Shown in pieces: positions 34,994 to 47,040 of a stretch of 64,000 nucleotides of DNA. Both the position numbers and the translations under genes were made by a program. The stretch comes from Stratiolaelaps scimitus (taxonomy: Eukaryota > Arthropoda > Arachnida > Mesostigmata > Laelapidae). The notes beneath the pieces are model-generated. The model saw only the letters and a list, made by a program, of their open reading frames with translations. It was not told the DNA's origin and made no database searches. The stretch covers positions 18,451,501-18,515,500 of the forward strand of contig JABWDB010000002.1 of assembly GCA_019614645.1 (NCBI GenBank). Direction: 5' to 3'. Numbering within the stretch: the stretch's first letter is position 1; every line of letters begins with the position of its first letter.

Positions 34994-35145
34994 CTATTGA
35001 ATGGGTTGACCCTACATTCTTTATTCGATTCCTACCTCCCCCACAGTAGTAGATGAAAGAAGAGATACTATGCTGGCTGCTTCTATTCAATCGTTTATCT
35101 ATGCATCTTTCAAGGCGTTTGCAGCACTATTGTGCATGACCACCA

Positions 35146-35171
35146 TGTTGTTGTTATTGTTGTTGTTGTTC
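35146..35171. repeat. (TTG)n triplet repeat
   Basis: TTG units with one ATT variant, followed by CCTGTTGTTATTATC. Confidence 0.9.
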
Positions 35172-35707
35172 CTGTTGTTATTATCATTCTCTCGCGTATC
35201 TGCCGAATGCATGCATGTTTCGGTACTGATTGGAAACGGTGTGTTGCAACTGTAACATTGTATATATATATATATATCGGACCCACTTACATTCAGCGTC
35301 TACTTGTTTTTGTTTTCTGCCAATTTTAATGCCACATTCATCTACAGATAGATCGATCACGGTGAGCGGCGTGCGTCTCTGCGACGATTGTTGATGCGGG
35401 CCATCATGAGCGAGAGAGGCCTATTACGGCAAACGCAATGACAGCCATATTCGAGTACCCGATCCCGATCCAGCGATGCGGTTTTTGTATTTTTCGTCCA
35501 GCTGTGTGATGGCTCGCTGTGTTCAACCAAATGAGATCCGCACAAATGAGGTGAACAGAATGACAGTGAGAGCTCACTCTCGATTTGTGTGTGAGTGTGT
35601 TTACGGGTGCGCAAATGGTATCGTATCCTGATATCCACTTGCGCTGCGGCCTCCACGAATTTCATAGTCGATTGTAGTAGTAGTAGCAGTAGTAGGAGTA
35701 GACAAAG

Positions 35708-35742
35708 CATCGTCTAAATCCGAGTGAAGGATTTAGACGATG
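35708..35742. repeat. Perfect 14-bp hairpin
   Basis: CATCGTCTAAATCC (35708-35721), loop GAGTGAA, then the exact complement GGATTTAGACGATG (35729-35742). It lies just downstream of an AGT run. It could be a structured RNA or a footprint of inverted duplication. Confidence 0.88.
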
Positions 35743-35959
35743 GTTCGTCCCACGGTGCCGCGGACTAGGCCCAGATTACGAAGCCACGGCGGAAAACCCC
35801 TACGCATATACAAAAAAAAAACCCCTATACACATACACGTACACACGCACAGAGCACTAATACTGGTGAAATATCGTACTGGTCACGTCATTGTAATATA
35901 TAATATAATTGTATTAAATGGTGAAATGCAAATCTTAGTAATGGTTTGTAGCAAGCAAG

Positions 35960-36021
35960 CGAACGAAATGATAACCATTTCGTTCGTCAAGTTGTCTCAT
36001 TGACGAACGAAATGGTTATCA
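35960..36021. repeat. Perfect 22-bp hairpin with a third alternating arm
   Basis: The arm at 35969-35990 and the arm at 36000-36021 are exact reverse complements over 22 bases, separated by nine (GTTGTCTCA). In addition CGAACGAAATG at 35960-35970 pairs with CATTTCGTTCG at 35977-35987. The 11-base unit therefore occurs direct, inverted, direct, and two mutually exclusive hairpins are possible. This is the strongest non-simple-sequence inverted repeat found. Confidence 0.93.
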
Positions 36022-36113
36022 ATCAGATCAGCATCCCATTGGAGATTACTGTTTGTGTATACATACATAAGGACGAACTGACTCTGCTGCTAGTGTCTAC
36101 AGAACATGCAGCG

Positions 36114-36133
36114 TATGTGTGTGTGTGTGTGTG
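36114..36133. repeat. (TG)n microsatellite
   Basis: About nine TG units. Confidence 0.93.
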
Positions 36134-36960
36134 AATGAGTGTTCATCATTCGGGGAACGCGGTCGGCTCTCTGTTGCAATATAGATCGTAAAATAAGTAG
36201 AGTCGACCAGTAGTCACCACAGCTCATTCGCTGCTGCTGCTGTACGGCACCAGGTTGTTACTCTGCATAATATCTTCGGTACTATGGTGCATCTCTCCCT
36301 CTAGGCAGGCATACGTTTTTTCTTCGGGTGCTTGTCTATGTATCTTCGTTTGTAATGTTGATATCGATTAAGCACGTGAGCCTTATTTCGTTTTTTTTTA
36401 GTTATAGCGAGGTCTGCTTGGGATTTTAGTAATAGAATTCAACAACAACAGCAGCAGCAATTGGCAAAGACTGCTCTCGGTGTCGACCGAAGGTGGGCTC
36501 AAGTGTTCACGGGTGTCCGCGCGCGCTTTTGCAATTTTGCTTCTACCGCTGTTGCTTCTGCTATTTCTGAGACGAGCGCCAGTGACGCGGACCTTTTTTT
36601 TGTTACATCACGACGGCGACTGCGGCTGGCGCTGTTGCATGTACCGTCACTATCGCCTCGATAGCGTCATGGCACGGACAAAGCCGTCCAACTTCTGTGA
36701 TGGTGTCGAGTGCGACTCCATACGTCTCGTCCCGTCTCAGCGGGGTTTTGCCTGCACTCGCTCAAGAACGAGGACCTCTTCTCTCCCCACGGTTCGCCCG
36801 CGCCTCAGCACCGCCGTGATGTGGCCCTCTTTGATTTTGGTTTCCAGCAGTAGAGGCTGCTTTGCCGTCACCGATGTCGCCGGGGCCGCCAGCACCACGC
36901 GGAAGCGTGCAACAGCTAGCACTACAACAACAGCGGAGACCATTAGCCCGGCCGCCATGT

Positions 36961-36977
36961 ACACACACACACACACA
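36961..36977. repeat. (CA)n microsatellite
   Basis: About eight CA units. A second array occurs at 37160-37178. Confidence 0.92.
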
Positions 36978-37159
36978 GATATACAAACACACATACGCAT
37001 TAAATCGTGACACCTTCAAATTCATCACGCTCGGACTATGACTTGAATTGATTAGAGAGAACAAACGAACGAATGAGAGCGACGCAACGTCTGCATTGGT
37101 CAGCCAGAACACAAGGCGATAACTGAAACAGGCCAGATACACACCTTACCTATGAGTGT

Positions 37160-37178
37160 ACACACACACACACACACA
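37160..37178. repeat. (CA)n microsatellite
   Basis: About nine CA units. Confidence 0.92.
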
Positions 37179-37574
37179 GACGCACAAAGAGACATATAGA
37201 CAGTTTTAGCCACAGGGTCGGGTCCGATGCAGGCCACGCCACCATAGACACATTTGAGGCTACAATAGCCAAGAATAATGAGAAAAATGAATCACATAAC
37301 GAACGATCTACAGATATACATGACGTGCTCCCGTAAGAGAAATTGCCCAAGACCATTAGATTTATATTGGTCTTTGACCACTTTGCACGGAGGCACGTCC
37401 GAATTTATGTATGTGTAGCGCGTTGACGATGTGAGTGCGGTCGTCCGTGCGTGGACAGACGTAACGAAGTGGTTCGTTTTTTATAGTACACACATAGTCT
37501 AGCATTATTCTCCATCCATCAATGAAGTTCACAGTTATATGATGCATACGCTGTACATGCACTAAATCATGCAA

Positions 37575-38340
37575 CTGTATACATGTATGTATATACGTTA
37601 AGTTAGTTCATCAGAATGGCGATGATGATGGTGATGGTGATAATAGTAACGGTAACAACAGCAACAACAACCCCTGTTCACGCACGCTCGACCCCGTTCT
37701 TCCAGCCACGAAAGTCAGGAACAACAGCTGTCTGTAAATAAACCTAATGATCCGAATCAATCAAATGCATTTATCTATGCAGCTCATCCTGCCTCATTTG
37801 GCCACGTGACAGCAGCGGAACGTTGCATCGAGAGCGTCCTTATATTGTCTCGTGTCGGAGAGAACAATTGGAATGGCAGTTCGTTGACTTTGAGACAGGT
37901 GGACAATATCGTATTGTGACTATGATGATGTGTTTAAATGAGCAGAACTGACTGCGAGTCGATCTTGTGATGAGTGCGATTTGTCTCAATGCGAGCATCA
38001 ACAGCACGAGCCGGGTGTGTGTGGCTAAATTTGCATTTGAATGTCGTGTACATTGGCATCAAGGTGAACTCCATTATCGCTCACACCGTTGGTTGAGCTT
38101 TGGGAACGATCAATTATTATTATTATTTTAATTTAAATCATTTATTGAAGATTGAAGACGTTGTCTATCGAAGCTATGATCTGCCGATAGTCCTTTGATC
38201 CGGAGCGGGTTATTTATCGCTGTGTCGGCAATCTCGAACCGGCGAAAACAGGCGTTTTCAATTATCTCTTGTGTGTCAATCTCACCATATACCTTACCTA
38301 TCCAATGTTGACATATTAGACCCATATATTATATGGGGTG
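37575..38340. other. Unassigned non-coding DNA
   Basis: Contains a GAT run (37620-37645), an ACAACAACA run (37657-37675) and an ATT run (38113-38128). No gene or element was recognised. Confidence 0.4.
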
Positions 38341-38391
38341 TGACCCGATGATACGACAATGGTAGATATATGGATCACACATCATGTGAGC

Positions 38392-38441
38392 ATATATATG
38401 TATATATATATATATTATATATATGTATATATATATATACA
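38392..38441. repeat. Interrupted (TA)n microsatellite
   Basis: About 50 bases of alternating AT with GT and TTA interruptions, largely self-complementary. Confidence 0.93.
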
Positions 38442-39043
38442 TGGGGATAACTGGCATCGTCGAAACGGGCGGCAATGTTCCCACCGAGAATACAGAACCG
38501 CTGATTTCTGTATCTGCCGATACACGAGCACCCATCATACCCAAACGCACAAACATGAACACACAAACAAACGCATCCATACGTACTCATCTATCTCTTG
38601 ACGACATTCAAAAACCCTATCATTGCCTGCTCCCGTGGAACTACACTGCGAATTCTATCGCAACTTTTTTGCTTGCTCTACAGTACAACCTCCAGCAACA
38701 ACCATCATTGGCAGAACACGACAACGACGTGACTCAACATCCAGCAACACGATTACATGGTTGTGTCATCGTTATAATCATCCCCATCACAGCGCGTCCA
38801 CTGCTAATCGTTTGTTTCGTCGACGTCGTGAGCCAGCGCACTCCGCTAAACGTTCCATCAAAATTGAAGGAAGCTGTGTCCGCCGCAGCTGCTACCGTTG
38901 CTCACATTGTTTTTAATCAATCACACGTTTAGTATACACAGTGATGACAGAACAAGAGGGAGAGGCTAACTTTAAATTACGATTACCATCATCGTCATCA
39001 TCACTATCGTGAGAGCAATGTGATTAAATTTAATAAAATTCAT

Positions 39044-39117
<74 letters not shown>

Positions 39118-39118
39118 T
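39044..39118. repeat. Long (TA)n microsatellite
   Basis: About 75 bases of alternating AT with AA and GT interruptions. Second longest in the window. Confidence 0.96.
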
Positions 39119-39312
39119 GCATATGCATAGCCATCTGGTAAATGAGTTTCATTAAAGCCTCATTGTTGAGTCGACCAGATTATAATATCGCCCATACTAC
39201 TGACACCACTGCCACGTAATGTCTCCGTGTACTCGCCTTGAGTGAGAACATAATTAATGATTGTCGCTCGACCATTTCAGTGTTGCTGTTGTTACTGTTG
39301 TTGTCGCTGTAG

Positions 39313-39939
39313 ATGACCACGTTCTCGCTGCTGTTGCCGTTGTTGTCATCGCCGCCACCGCTGCGCGCGCTCCTGCTTCTATCGTCAATATTGTTATTGT
39401 TGTGGTTACATTGCGCAGTCGAACATCATGAAGTTCATTATGACATAAGCGTGGTGTCACACTTATCCAATCATAGGTGTTGCATGCCTGCCATGAATCT
39501 ACTGGTCAGTGTACAGATCGTTAGCCGTAACAGCAGCAACGACAACTCTAGCGACAATGTCCGTTATGCGCAAATTATATGGACAGACCCACGCTCCGTG
39601 ACGCGAACTACAACGTCCGTGTCTAGCCGGCCGGTTCAGTCGCTGGCTCGCTCGCTGCTGCTGCTGCTGCAGGCGAGTCTCGTTCATTTTTCGTTCCGTC
39701 TTCAAAGCGTTGTCAGTGTCGGCGAGACGAGCGGTAGTATAATACCACCACCAGCACCACCATCATCATCAGAACGAACAGGTAGCAACGGGACACGTGA
39801 CAATAGCGAGTGCATGCGACAAGCTGCTCGGCGTGAAGAGACAAAGCAAGTGAAAGTTGATTGTCGACACGCGGCCGGCAGCGTGTCAACACTGGCCGCT
39901 GCTAATCAGCCCTCGCTGATCTGCTCCATCAGACGTTAA
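39313..39939 (+). CDS. ATG-initiated 208-codon frame, Leu-rich start, unrecognised
   Basis: It begins at ATG (MTTFSLLLPLLSS) and ends at a TAA. The first 35 residues are Leu-rich and could pass for a signal peptide or membrane anchor, but this comes from CTG/GTT triplets. The middle is Ser/Asn/Thr-rich, with a second Leu run from (CTG)n at 39653-39671. The last 60 residues are polar, with Arg/Lys. No conserved domain, Cys pattern or homologue was recognised. A minus-strand frame overlaps. It is more likely a product of stop-poor triplet DNA than a gene. Confidence 0.13.
   Translation: MTTFSLLLPLLSSPPPLRALLLLSSILLLLWLHCAVEHHEVHYDISVVSHLSNHRCCMPAMNLLVSVQIVSRNSSNDNSSDNVRYAQIIWTDPRSVTRTTTSVSSRPVQSLARSLLLLLQASLVHFSFRLQSVVSVGETSGSIIPPPAPPSSSERTGSNGTRDNSECMRQAARREETKQVKVDCRHAAGSVSTLAAANQPSLICSIRR
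39653..39671. repeat. (CTG)n triplet repeat
   Basis: Six CTG units ending in CTGCAGG. Confidence 0.92.
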
Positions 39940-39959
39940 CAGAGCCTACACAGGATGAA

Positions 39960-40560
39960 GTCTGGAATTGGCCGAATGGGGCGAGAATGAGACGATGATC
40001 AACGCAATTGCCTTGTTCCTGAATTGTGCAAATGGACGGCGATCTCTCAATGCGTGATCACTCTGAGATGGATGAGAACGTGTGTGTTTGTATAACTGCG
40101 TGAGTAGACAGTAAAATTGGCATTGCCAGAGTAGAATTTAGCAAAAAAAAATGCCAATCCCATAAGACGAGGTGAGCACACAGCAAGTTCACAACGAATT
40201 TGTTTTATATGTCAACGACGCTCTAGAATATGTGAATATTTTCTATCCTCGTCTATATGCAGCCAATTCAATGGTTACAGGTCGCAGCAACAGGCGAGTT
40301 ATCTAACGAACATGTCTGATCTGAACTATTTTAGAAGCAGTATTTGCATGGCTGTGGCAAACCCTATCTAACAATTTCGGTATTAGCGGATATTCCCTGT
40401 CGGAAGATAGATGTCCCGTTTGTATAAGAGCTGAGTATCAATCGTGTGCACAAAACGCGCACCGTATGGTGTCTGTACACGAAACCCCAATTGAGGCAAG
40501 TGTGAGCCACCATCTCTTGGGAGGATTCAACATACATGAATAGATAAAGGGCACATCAAA
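39960..40560. other. Unassigned A/T-rich DNA
   Basis: No long frame, repeat or RNA signal seen. Confidence 0.4.
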
Positions 40561-40605
40561 TTGGATGGTAAGTGCTATTCATACGATGGGCCCAAGCCAG
40601 TTTCC

Positions 40606-40632
40606 GTATATATATATATATATATATATACT
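40606..40632. repeat. (TA)n microsatellite
   Basis: About thirteen AT units followed by CTATACTATA. Confidence 0.95.
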
Positions 40633-41164
40633 ATACTATACCCTCAACTTGTGTACTGACTGTTGCAAAGAGGGACATTAGTTCGGAGTGCGATTATGCA
40701 TCTAGATATTTGCATCTTCCTATTCTCTCAGCCATTTGCCTCAAGACACAACGGTTAGATTTCTGGTAGCTCAAAGCATCTGTGGTTCACCACAGAGTGA
40801 GTGAGAGAGAGAAAGAGAGACCGACGCTGGCAGAGGAAGACGGAGAACCAGAAGGGATTGACATCCGAAAATCAATATTCATGTATGCATGAAGTGTCAT
40901 ACATCGCCATACATACGAGCCACAAAACTCCTCGGATACAAACACAAAAGATAGGCGATATTCGCCTAAATGGACGCCGGTATTTTTTTTCACCTAAAAC
41001 TATTCCAGACAAAACGGAACGAAAACAAAACGAATCGCAGCGAATTAGCAAGCTTAGTCAGCGACAATTACGCCGGTGCTAATTGATGGCGCATGAATAT
41101 AAACGTTTCTCGTATTGCTGTAATCACCACGACTACAATTACTACTACTATTAAAAAAGGTAAA

Positions 41165-41250
41165 TCTTCTGGCAGGACTCTCAGCCTTACGCCTTTAACT
41201 CAATCCACGGTACAACTGCTTTCGGCATTGCTTCATACGAGGGACCCCTT
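41165..41250 (+). repeat. Dispersed repeat copy D
   Basis: TCTTCTGGCAGGACTCTCAG, CTTTAACTCAATCCACGGTA, GGCATTGCTTCATA and GGGACCCCTT occur in the same order as in copy C at 27783. The two are clearly homologous although diverged. Confidence 0.68.
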
Positions 41251-41437
41251 ATTAAATTTAACTATGTAACAGCAGGCACCGAAGTCGTGTATGTGCTCCT
41301 ACAGGTCCCCTCTGATTGTCGAAGGCAGACGCACACATGAATACGTCACCAGGCCACCACCGGGATCGACATTACTACTACTACTGGTATTTTTCGTCGA
41401 GGTGGAAATTATTACCACTAGTTTGTCCTCAACAGCA

Positions 41438-41461
41438 CTATATATATATATATATATATAA
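41438..41461. repeat. (TA)n microsatellite
   Basis: Twelve AT units, with ACAGCA before and TGCTGT shortly after forming a weak 6-bp foldback. Confidence 0.95.
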
Positions 41462-41838
41462 GCACTGCTGTGACTCTGGGTGTACATAGTTAGGGAAATT
41501 ATAACGAAATCTCTCATCACAGTTTTCTCTCCCTATATCTATATTGCTCTCCATCGCCTCCGTCCCGTTGCTCGCAATTGTCTCGTGTCCCGCACCTCTC
41601 ACGACATCGACGACTCGACACGTAGACTATAATAACGTTAGCAGCCATAGCAACAACAACAACACTGCTTGTATTCTGTCCCATTGCTATGACCATTGCC
41701 CAGACACCCCCACGGAGTGACCATGTCTCGGTGGTGGCCTATCTATGCTACTTCAGAAGTGGCACCAGTGGTGGAGGCAGCGTGCCCAAGTTGTTCAGCG
41801 GCACTCGTCAGCAGCACATTTGCACGTCGTTCTGGATT

Positions 41839-42054
41839 CTAGATCGTTTCAGCCCCTGCAAGCGAACCGGCGCTTTCGCAAGCGCTGATTCCAGCAAGCG
41901 CAGCTATTCGATTTAGTGGCGGTGGCGGCGATTTCGGTTTTGTCGATTTCGGCGGTGGCGGCGATTTCGCTTGTTTCCGACAGATGGCATCGGTGGCATT
42001 GCCGACGCTGACGCCGTTGTTAAAGGCTCTCTTGTCACCTGCGTCATTCGTCAC
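41839..42054 (-). CDS. Weak coding candidate, Pro/Lys-rich repeat frame
   Basis: Minus frame of 71 codons containing KSPPPPKSTKPKSPPPPLN, then an Ala/Gly/Ser-rich end. The two KSPPPP units come from a 33-34 bp tandem duplication (41909-41969) whose length is not far from a multiple of three. Proline-rich duplicated peptides are common in low-complexity exons. No ATG, splice or domain evidence was found beyond this, and the plus strand is partly open too. Confidence 0.12.
   Translation of the reverse strand: MTNDAGDKRAFNNGVSVGNATDAICRKQAKSPPPPKSTKPKSPPPPLNRIAALAGISACESAGSLAGAETI
41909..41969. repeat. Two-copy tandem duplication (period about 33 bp)
   Basis: GGCGGTGGCGGCGATTTCG occurs exactly at 41918-41936 and 41951-41969, each preceded by CGATTT plus a few bases. 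Confidence 0.88.
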
Positions 42055-42488
42055 CGGCCGCTGTTAGCGTCATCGACCGTGGAAATCTTCACAGAACGCC
42101 GTCGCCTTCGCTCGATCGGCATCGACTAGAAGATGGGTCTGAGATCGGATGGATCTCCGCAATCTCTCTCTCGGGACTTCGATTCGAATGTGTCAGCCGA
42201 GAGCCGGTTCGTCTGCTATTTTTTCGGTGTGTTTTTGCTCGGCCTTTACTTAGTCTTTCACTAGACAGACAGACATTATTCACTGCTCAGACAATCGGCA
42301 CCACGACAGCGGCTACAAGTACGACGACTGCTAGTACTGTGCATATCTATTGGTTCCCCCCCGGTCGGTCGGTCGGACGTCTGCGGTCCCGGCTTCTTCG
42401 TTCGCTTCTGCCTCAACCAATGCGAACTGCCACAGAGATACAGATCGATCGCTCTCTAGCCGTTTGTTCAAGTTAGTTACAATGTATC

Positions 42489-42509
42489 CATATATATATA
42501 TATATATAT
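42489..42509. repeat. (TA)n microsatellite
   Basis: Ten AT units. Confidence 0.95.
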
Positions 42510-43118
42510 GTTTGGCCCTTGTCGATATGTGTGTGTATTCATTTTGCTGATGTGCCTACGTCTGGTGAGGCAGAGTGCTCGGCAAGAAGTGAGAAAAAAG
42601 TAAAGAGTGTCTGCCCGGTCGATCAGTCAGCAGCCACTGCCCAACACAGAGGGTCACCAGCACCACTGCCGCCATCACCGCCGTGATCGTCCGTATACGA
42701 CGCGGACAGAGCTGGTGTGTGTGGGGGGGTTAAGTAATATGAGGGCCGCGTTATTCTGTCGATCTTCTTCTGACTGCCTCGGCAGTCTCAATGTGTTTGG
42801 CGGTCGATGTAAACTTGTAGCCAGCCCGAAGTTGTTCAGACGAAAACAAGCCAGAAGAGGAGATACACACGATGGAGCGCGGATGTGTAGGCGAAATGGA
42901 GAAAAACCGACAAAGAAGACAAATCAGTTAGCAAAAAGAGGATCGTCGTTCGGCGTTTTGCGCAGAGTTCCACAAACTTGCGAACTTGTACTGACTCGTT
43001 CTTCGTGAAGAGCGAACCGGAGTGGCTGTTGTTGCCGGCAGCGATCGCTGCCGGTGATGGCTCAACCTTCATTGCTAAGCGGCTCAGATACCGTAGCAGC
43101 CACGGCATGCGAGACGCA

Positions 43119-43140
43119 AGCAGCAGCAGCAGCAGCAGTA
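43119..43140. repeat. (CAG)n triplet repeat
   Basis: Seven CAG units, then TAGCAACA. Confidence 0.93.
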
Positions 43141-43329
43141 GCAACATTAACAACAGAAAACAACGACAACGACGACATCCCCTTCGAAGATGGAGCGCTG
43201 AGGCGTAAGAGTGAGAGCGGGGATGTAAAAGTGAAGTTCGATAGGGATCCGGAAACTCAAAAGACTTGAAAAAGAAAAGTGCTGCCGACAGACAAGCACC
43301 AATGATGACAATTGACATCAAGTGGCAGT

Positions 43330-45900
43330 AGTATAACCCATACGTGTTAACAAGTACTCAGACGAGATCCATGTTTAAATCATTGGGCTGTGCTCTCGTT
43401 CCGAGTCACACAGCTTCCTCCCATACAATATGGTGATGATATAGAGACATTTCGTTGTCCTCACTAACAGTGCCATTATATAAATGTGCTTAATTTCTAA
43501 CAAAATCTAGCTGGTCTTATTTCTATGGTACGATCGCTTTCATGCTGTATCAACCAAGACTCCATAGTGTACAGATGGAGCAGCAGGTGGATTACTTAAT
43601 GCCGTGTGCCAGGCATACGTATCCTCTCGGAGTGCTCTCGCAGTATAAAAGAAATATTGCCTTTTCAAACTTTTACCTACTGCAGCTAGGATGACAATGG
43701 AAGAGAAGGTACCCCCGCAGGAGTCAACCTGCTCTAAGATATTTCTCTGGACGTTACATGTCACGGCATGAGAGCACTGCTTTGATTCGCTTAGGCCCCT
43801 GATTACAACTCCCTTGTGATTTGGTTAGCCGCCACCCTGAATCCATCCCAGGTTGTAAAATTCAATACTTGCATCGTTTATAAGATAGTTGACAAAATTC
43901 TTACTTTGAGTACTGGATGGGAACACATGGCACAAACGACTGTCCAGATACCCTGCAACATATATCCTGCAAGGGGTGAGTGACACGAATGATTTTCATA
44001 ACACCAGGATGGAGGTGTGTGAGCATCTTGGGTGTCCCATAAGGAAACTCCACGTGTGGGCAATAATATTACGGGATATACTAAAGGACACAAATCGAGC
44101 GCCTATTTATGGGTGTCGGACACACGAAATTCGATGAAATCTGATCACCACAAAGAATACGGTCGCCATTTCGACTACTACTACTACAATGGTCTAGATA
44201 GAAACACCGAGTGTTGAAAATGTGGTATCTGCCTAGTTTTTACGGACTAGGAATGGAGAGTTTGAACTTTTTGAACCAAATTCATTTTTCATGACTTGTT
44301 CTTTCGCTCACTGTACTCTATGTTACGAATTGTACTACAGAACGTCTACAACATGAATCGGATCAGTTTGTCATCATTTGAGCACCACGACGTTGCATGT
44401 CGCACCCTCACTTCCATAACACTGGCACAATTCGATCTAACGTCAATACTCGGTATAGCGATTTCGTCATATGTAGTTAAATTTTTAGCAAGCCCATACG
44501 AGTCGTAGCACTGAGAGATGGGTATACATCCCTTTGGCATTTATCCGTCACCTTCACGATGACGCGATCTAGCCTATGCTGTGGATACTTCTCAGAACTT
44601 GCTGTTGCCATGTCGAGGGAATCTGGCGTCGTCTGATCGGATAGAACCTTGCTTTGGCCGCGACCTCTGAGTCGGTTTTCTGTTATCAAAATACCCACCT
44701 ATATATGACATATACACGCCGGTGGTGGCGCTCATTTCCTCGTTGCAACGCCGGCCAGAAGGCACCACGTCGAAAGGGGTTCTGCGAACTCTACTCATCG
44801 CCCCCAGTTCTAGCAGCCAACAATGAAATTGTACCCGCCACAATCACTATGCTATAACTACAACAACCACTGGGTACACCTGCTGCCAGCATAGTCATGT
44901 TTGACTATATTGTTGTTGATATTTGAAATTAACGTCACAAATTTCCTCTCAACGGGAAGCAAAGACTGCGCCTGTCGCTGTTGCCGCCGTCATCGTCGCT
45001 GTCGCCCCATCTTGCGTACAACTCCACGCTAAAGTCATCTCAACAAAAGCACCGCTTCCGAGCGCAGAAACAGCAACGCTGACCCATGAGTGTTGTTCGC
45101 ATCGTTCCGCGCAATGGGTCGACGGGTAAATAATTGTGTAATTGGACCTCTCTAGATCGTTCGCCTATCATAGTTCTACCCTGTTTGCGCGCCTTTCTTC
45201 GTGCGCGTGTTTATCACTTAGGTGACCACGAACACAGGTACATTTTTCACTGGCAGCCAGCAGTTGCGAGCGCCGCCGTAAACGCTTTTGCAAATACAGA
45301 CACGAACGGTCACTGTTAGACTGAACTGAACTGAATCTCGGTAGGAACGACGAACGCTAACATTGATCGAGTCATCATACTATCATATGATATCGCTATC
45401 ATGACATGATTACTAATCGATATTGAAAATAGAGGTGGTGAACTTGTGTGGCGTCCCGAACCTCGCACACCTCGTCCTGTGTACTTCGAAGACTACCTTA
45501 GGCCAACTTCTTATACAACGAGTGCAGCTGTTGCTTGGCTCTACGCAATATGGATAATGCCCAAAGACTATAGTGTAACAAACACTACCAATTTTACTCG
45601 ATAGTATTCAAGTGCTCGATGAGAGGATGCACAGACTTGTAGGCATATGCATGCAATATATATTAGACGCAAACATTGGTGAGCTACGCGTGTACAAATA
45701 TAGTCGTTTCGAATGAAAGTAGCTTGCAAACGCTTTCACGAAACGTTTGCCTGCGGTGTACGTAACGTAATCAAATATTTATATGTGAAATCTACAGGTA
45801 TTACGCGAAATGCAGGTGCACACACGATAGCATCGAGAGGAATAAAATATCCGAGTTTTGTTTTCGAAATTCACCTATTCTACAATAGCGTAGCCAACTC
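43330..45900. other. Unassigned DNA with few simple repeats
   Basis: A mostly unique stretch poorer in microsatellites than its surroundings. Frames are short (60-90 codons) and overlap on both strands without recognisable motifs. A 12-bp palindrome TATCATATGATA lies near 45381. Confidence 0.4.
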
Positions 45901-45994
45901 AATTAAAGTGACATCATTTTCATAGGGTTCATTAGTCTACTTCGGTTGGCGTATTCAATGTTTCTTTATTTTTATTGTTGGCGTTGCAGTTGTT

Positions 45995-46013
45995 AATATA
46001 TATATATATATAT
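45995..46013. repeat. (TA)n microsatellite
   Basis: Nine AT units. Confidence 0.94.
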
Positions 46014-47005
46014 GGTCCGTCTGTTGAGCACAGGTCGAAATTTTATTGTCGTCCTCTCCAGCCTGAGATAAGGGTTCGTTTTCGCCTACGGCACAGGGAA
46101 GTGAAGTGAATCAAAGGCGCTCCTACGAGCACATACAAAAGTGCATTGTCCTACTCAAAATAGCCGCCTGTTTACCCGAAGTAGCGCAGTAGGCGTTTTA
46201 TCAGTAAGCAATAATGACACCCGCGAGTTGAGTGCCACGCTTCTCAAAGCCGCTACGCAAAGTGGCCGCCATATTCACGTTGTCGTCCACCTGTCGGTAT
46301 ACGGCCGACAGCACAGTAGTAGTGACTCTGTATACAAGGCTGGTGCTCACATACGTAACAACATGCTAAAGGGATAAAAATATAGGCTGGGTTCTTGAGA
46401 CGGCAACACGTGGATGGCAGACACCGGTCAATCTCCATTGACGGCACCAAATGCAACTCTATCGTTGCAACGCTGATAGACAAATCGATGGATCGATCAG
46501 TTGGCTTAGACACCACCACAGAGCATCGCCAACTTCACCTCAACACCTATTTCTCACTTCAGCCAGTCCAAGCTAATCGTTGAATTGAAAAATGCCACTT
46601 GGTATCAGGCACAGTATAGGGAGACAGGAAAATCAACTATGATGACTCCGGCAGTAAGGCAGACGCAAGCGATAGTATTTGCGTACAAATAAGTGCCGGT
46701 GTTGCCAAGGTGGCGAACATCGGCTGGCCGCAATAGCTCCGCTAGCCATAAAACTTTATGCGAATAATCCGGACATTGGCCTGGCTAACAAACACAACAA
46801 AAATTAGCTGAAAGCCAGGCGGTCCCTGAGGGACGCAGGCGGATGCTGCGTCGTCATTCCATCAATTCGGCTGCCGCTTGTTGTTCACTACTGTACGCTG
46901 CGGGTCGTATGTGTGCATAACTTGTAACTTCCGCCGGGTGAGTAGCTGTGGTTGCTGCTCTTTGCTGTGCTGAATTAATACCAAATGATTGACATACACT
47001 CGCAA

Positions 47006-47009
<4 letters not shown>

Positions 47010-47037
<28 letters not shown>
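47010..47037. repeat. (TA)n microsatellite
   Basis: Fourteen AT units followed by GCGTTTGTGTGTGTATGTG. Confidence 0.95.

Positions 47038-47040
<3 letters not shown>

Noticed and set aside
36480..37010. 176-codon plus-strand frame with a Leu-rich, signal-peptide-like start
   Set aside because: It starts at GTG, the Leu run comes from CTG triplets and the C-terminus from a (CA)n array. Minus frames overlap it.
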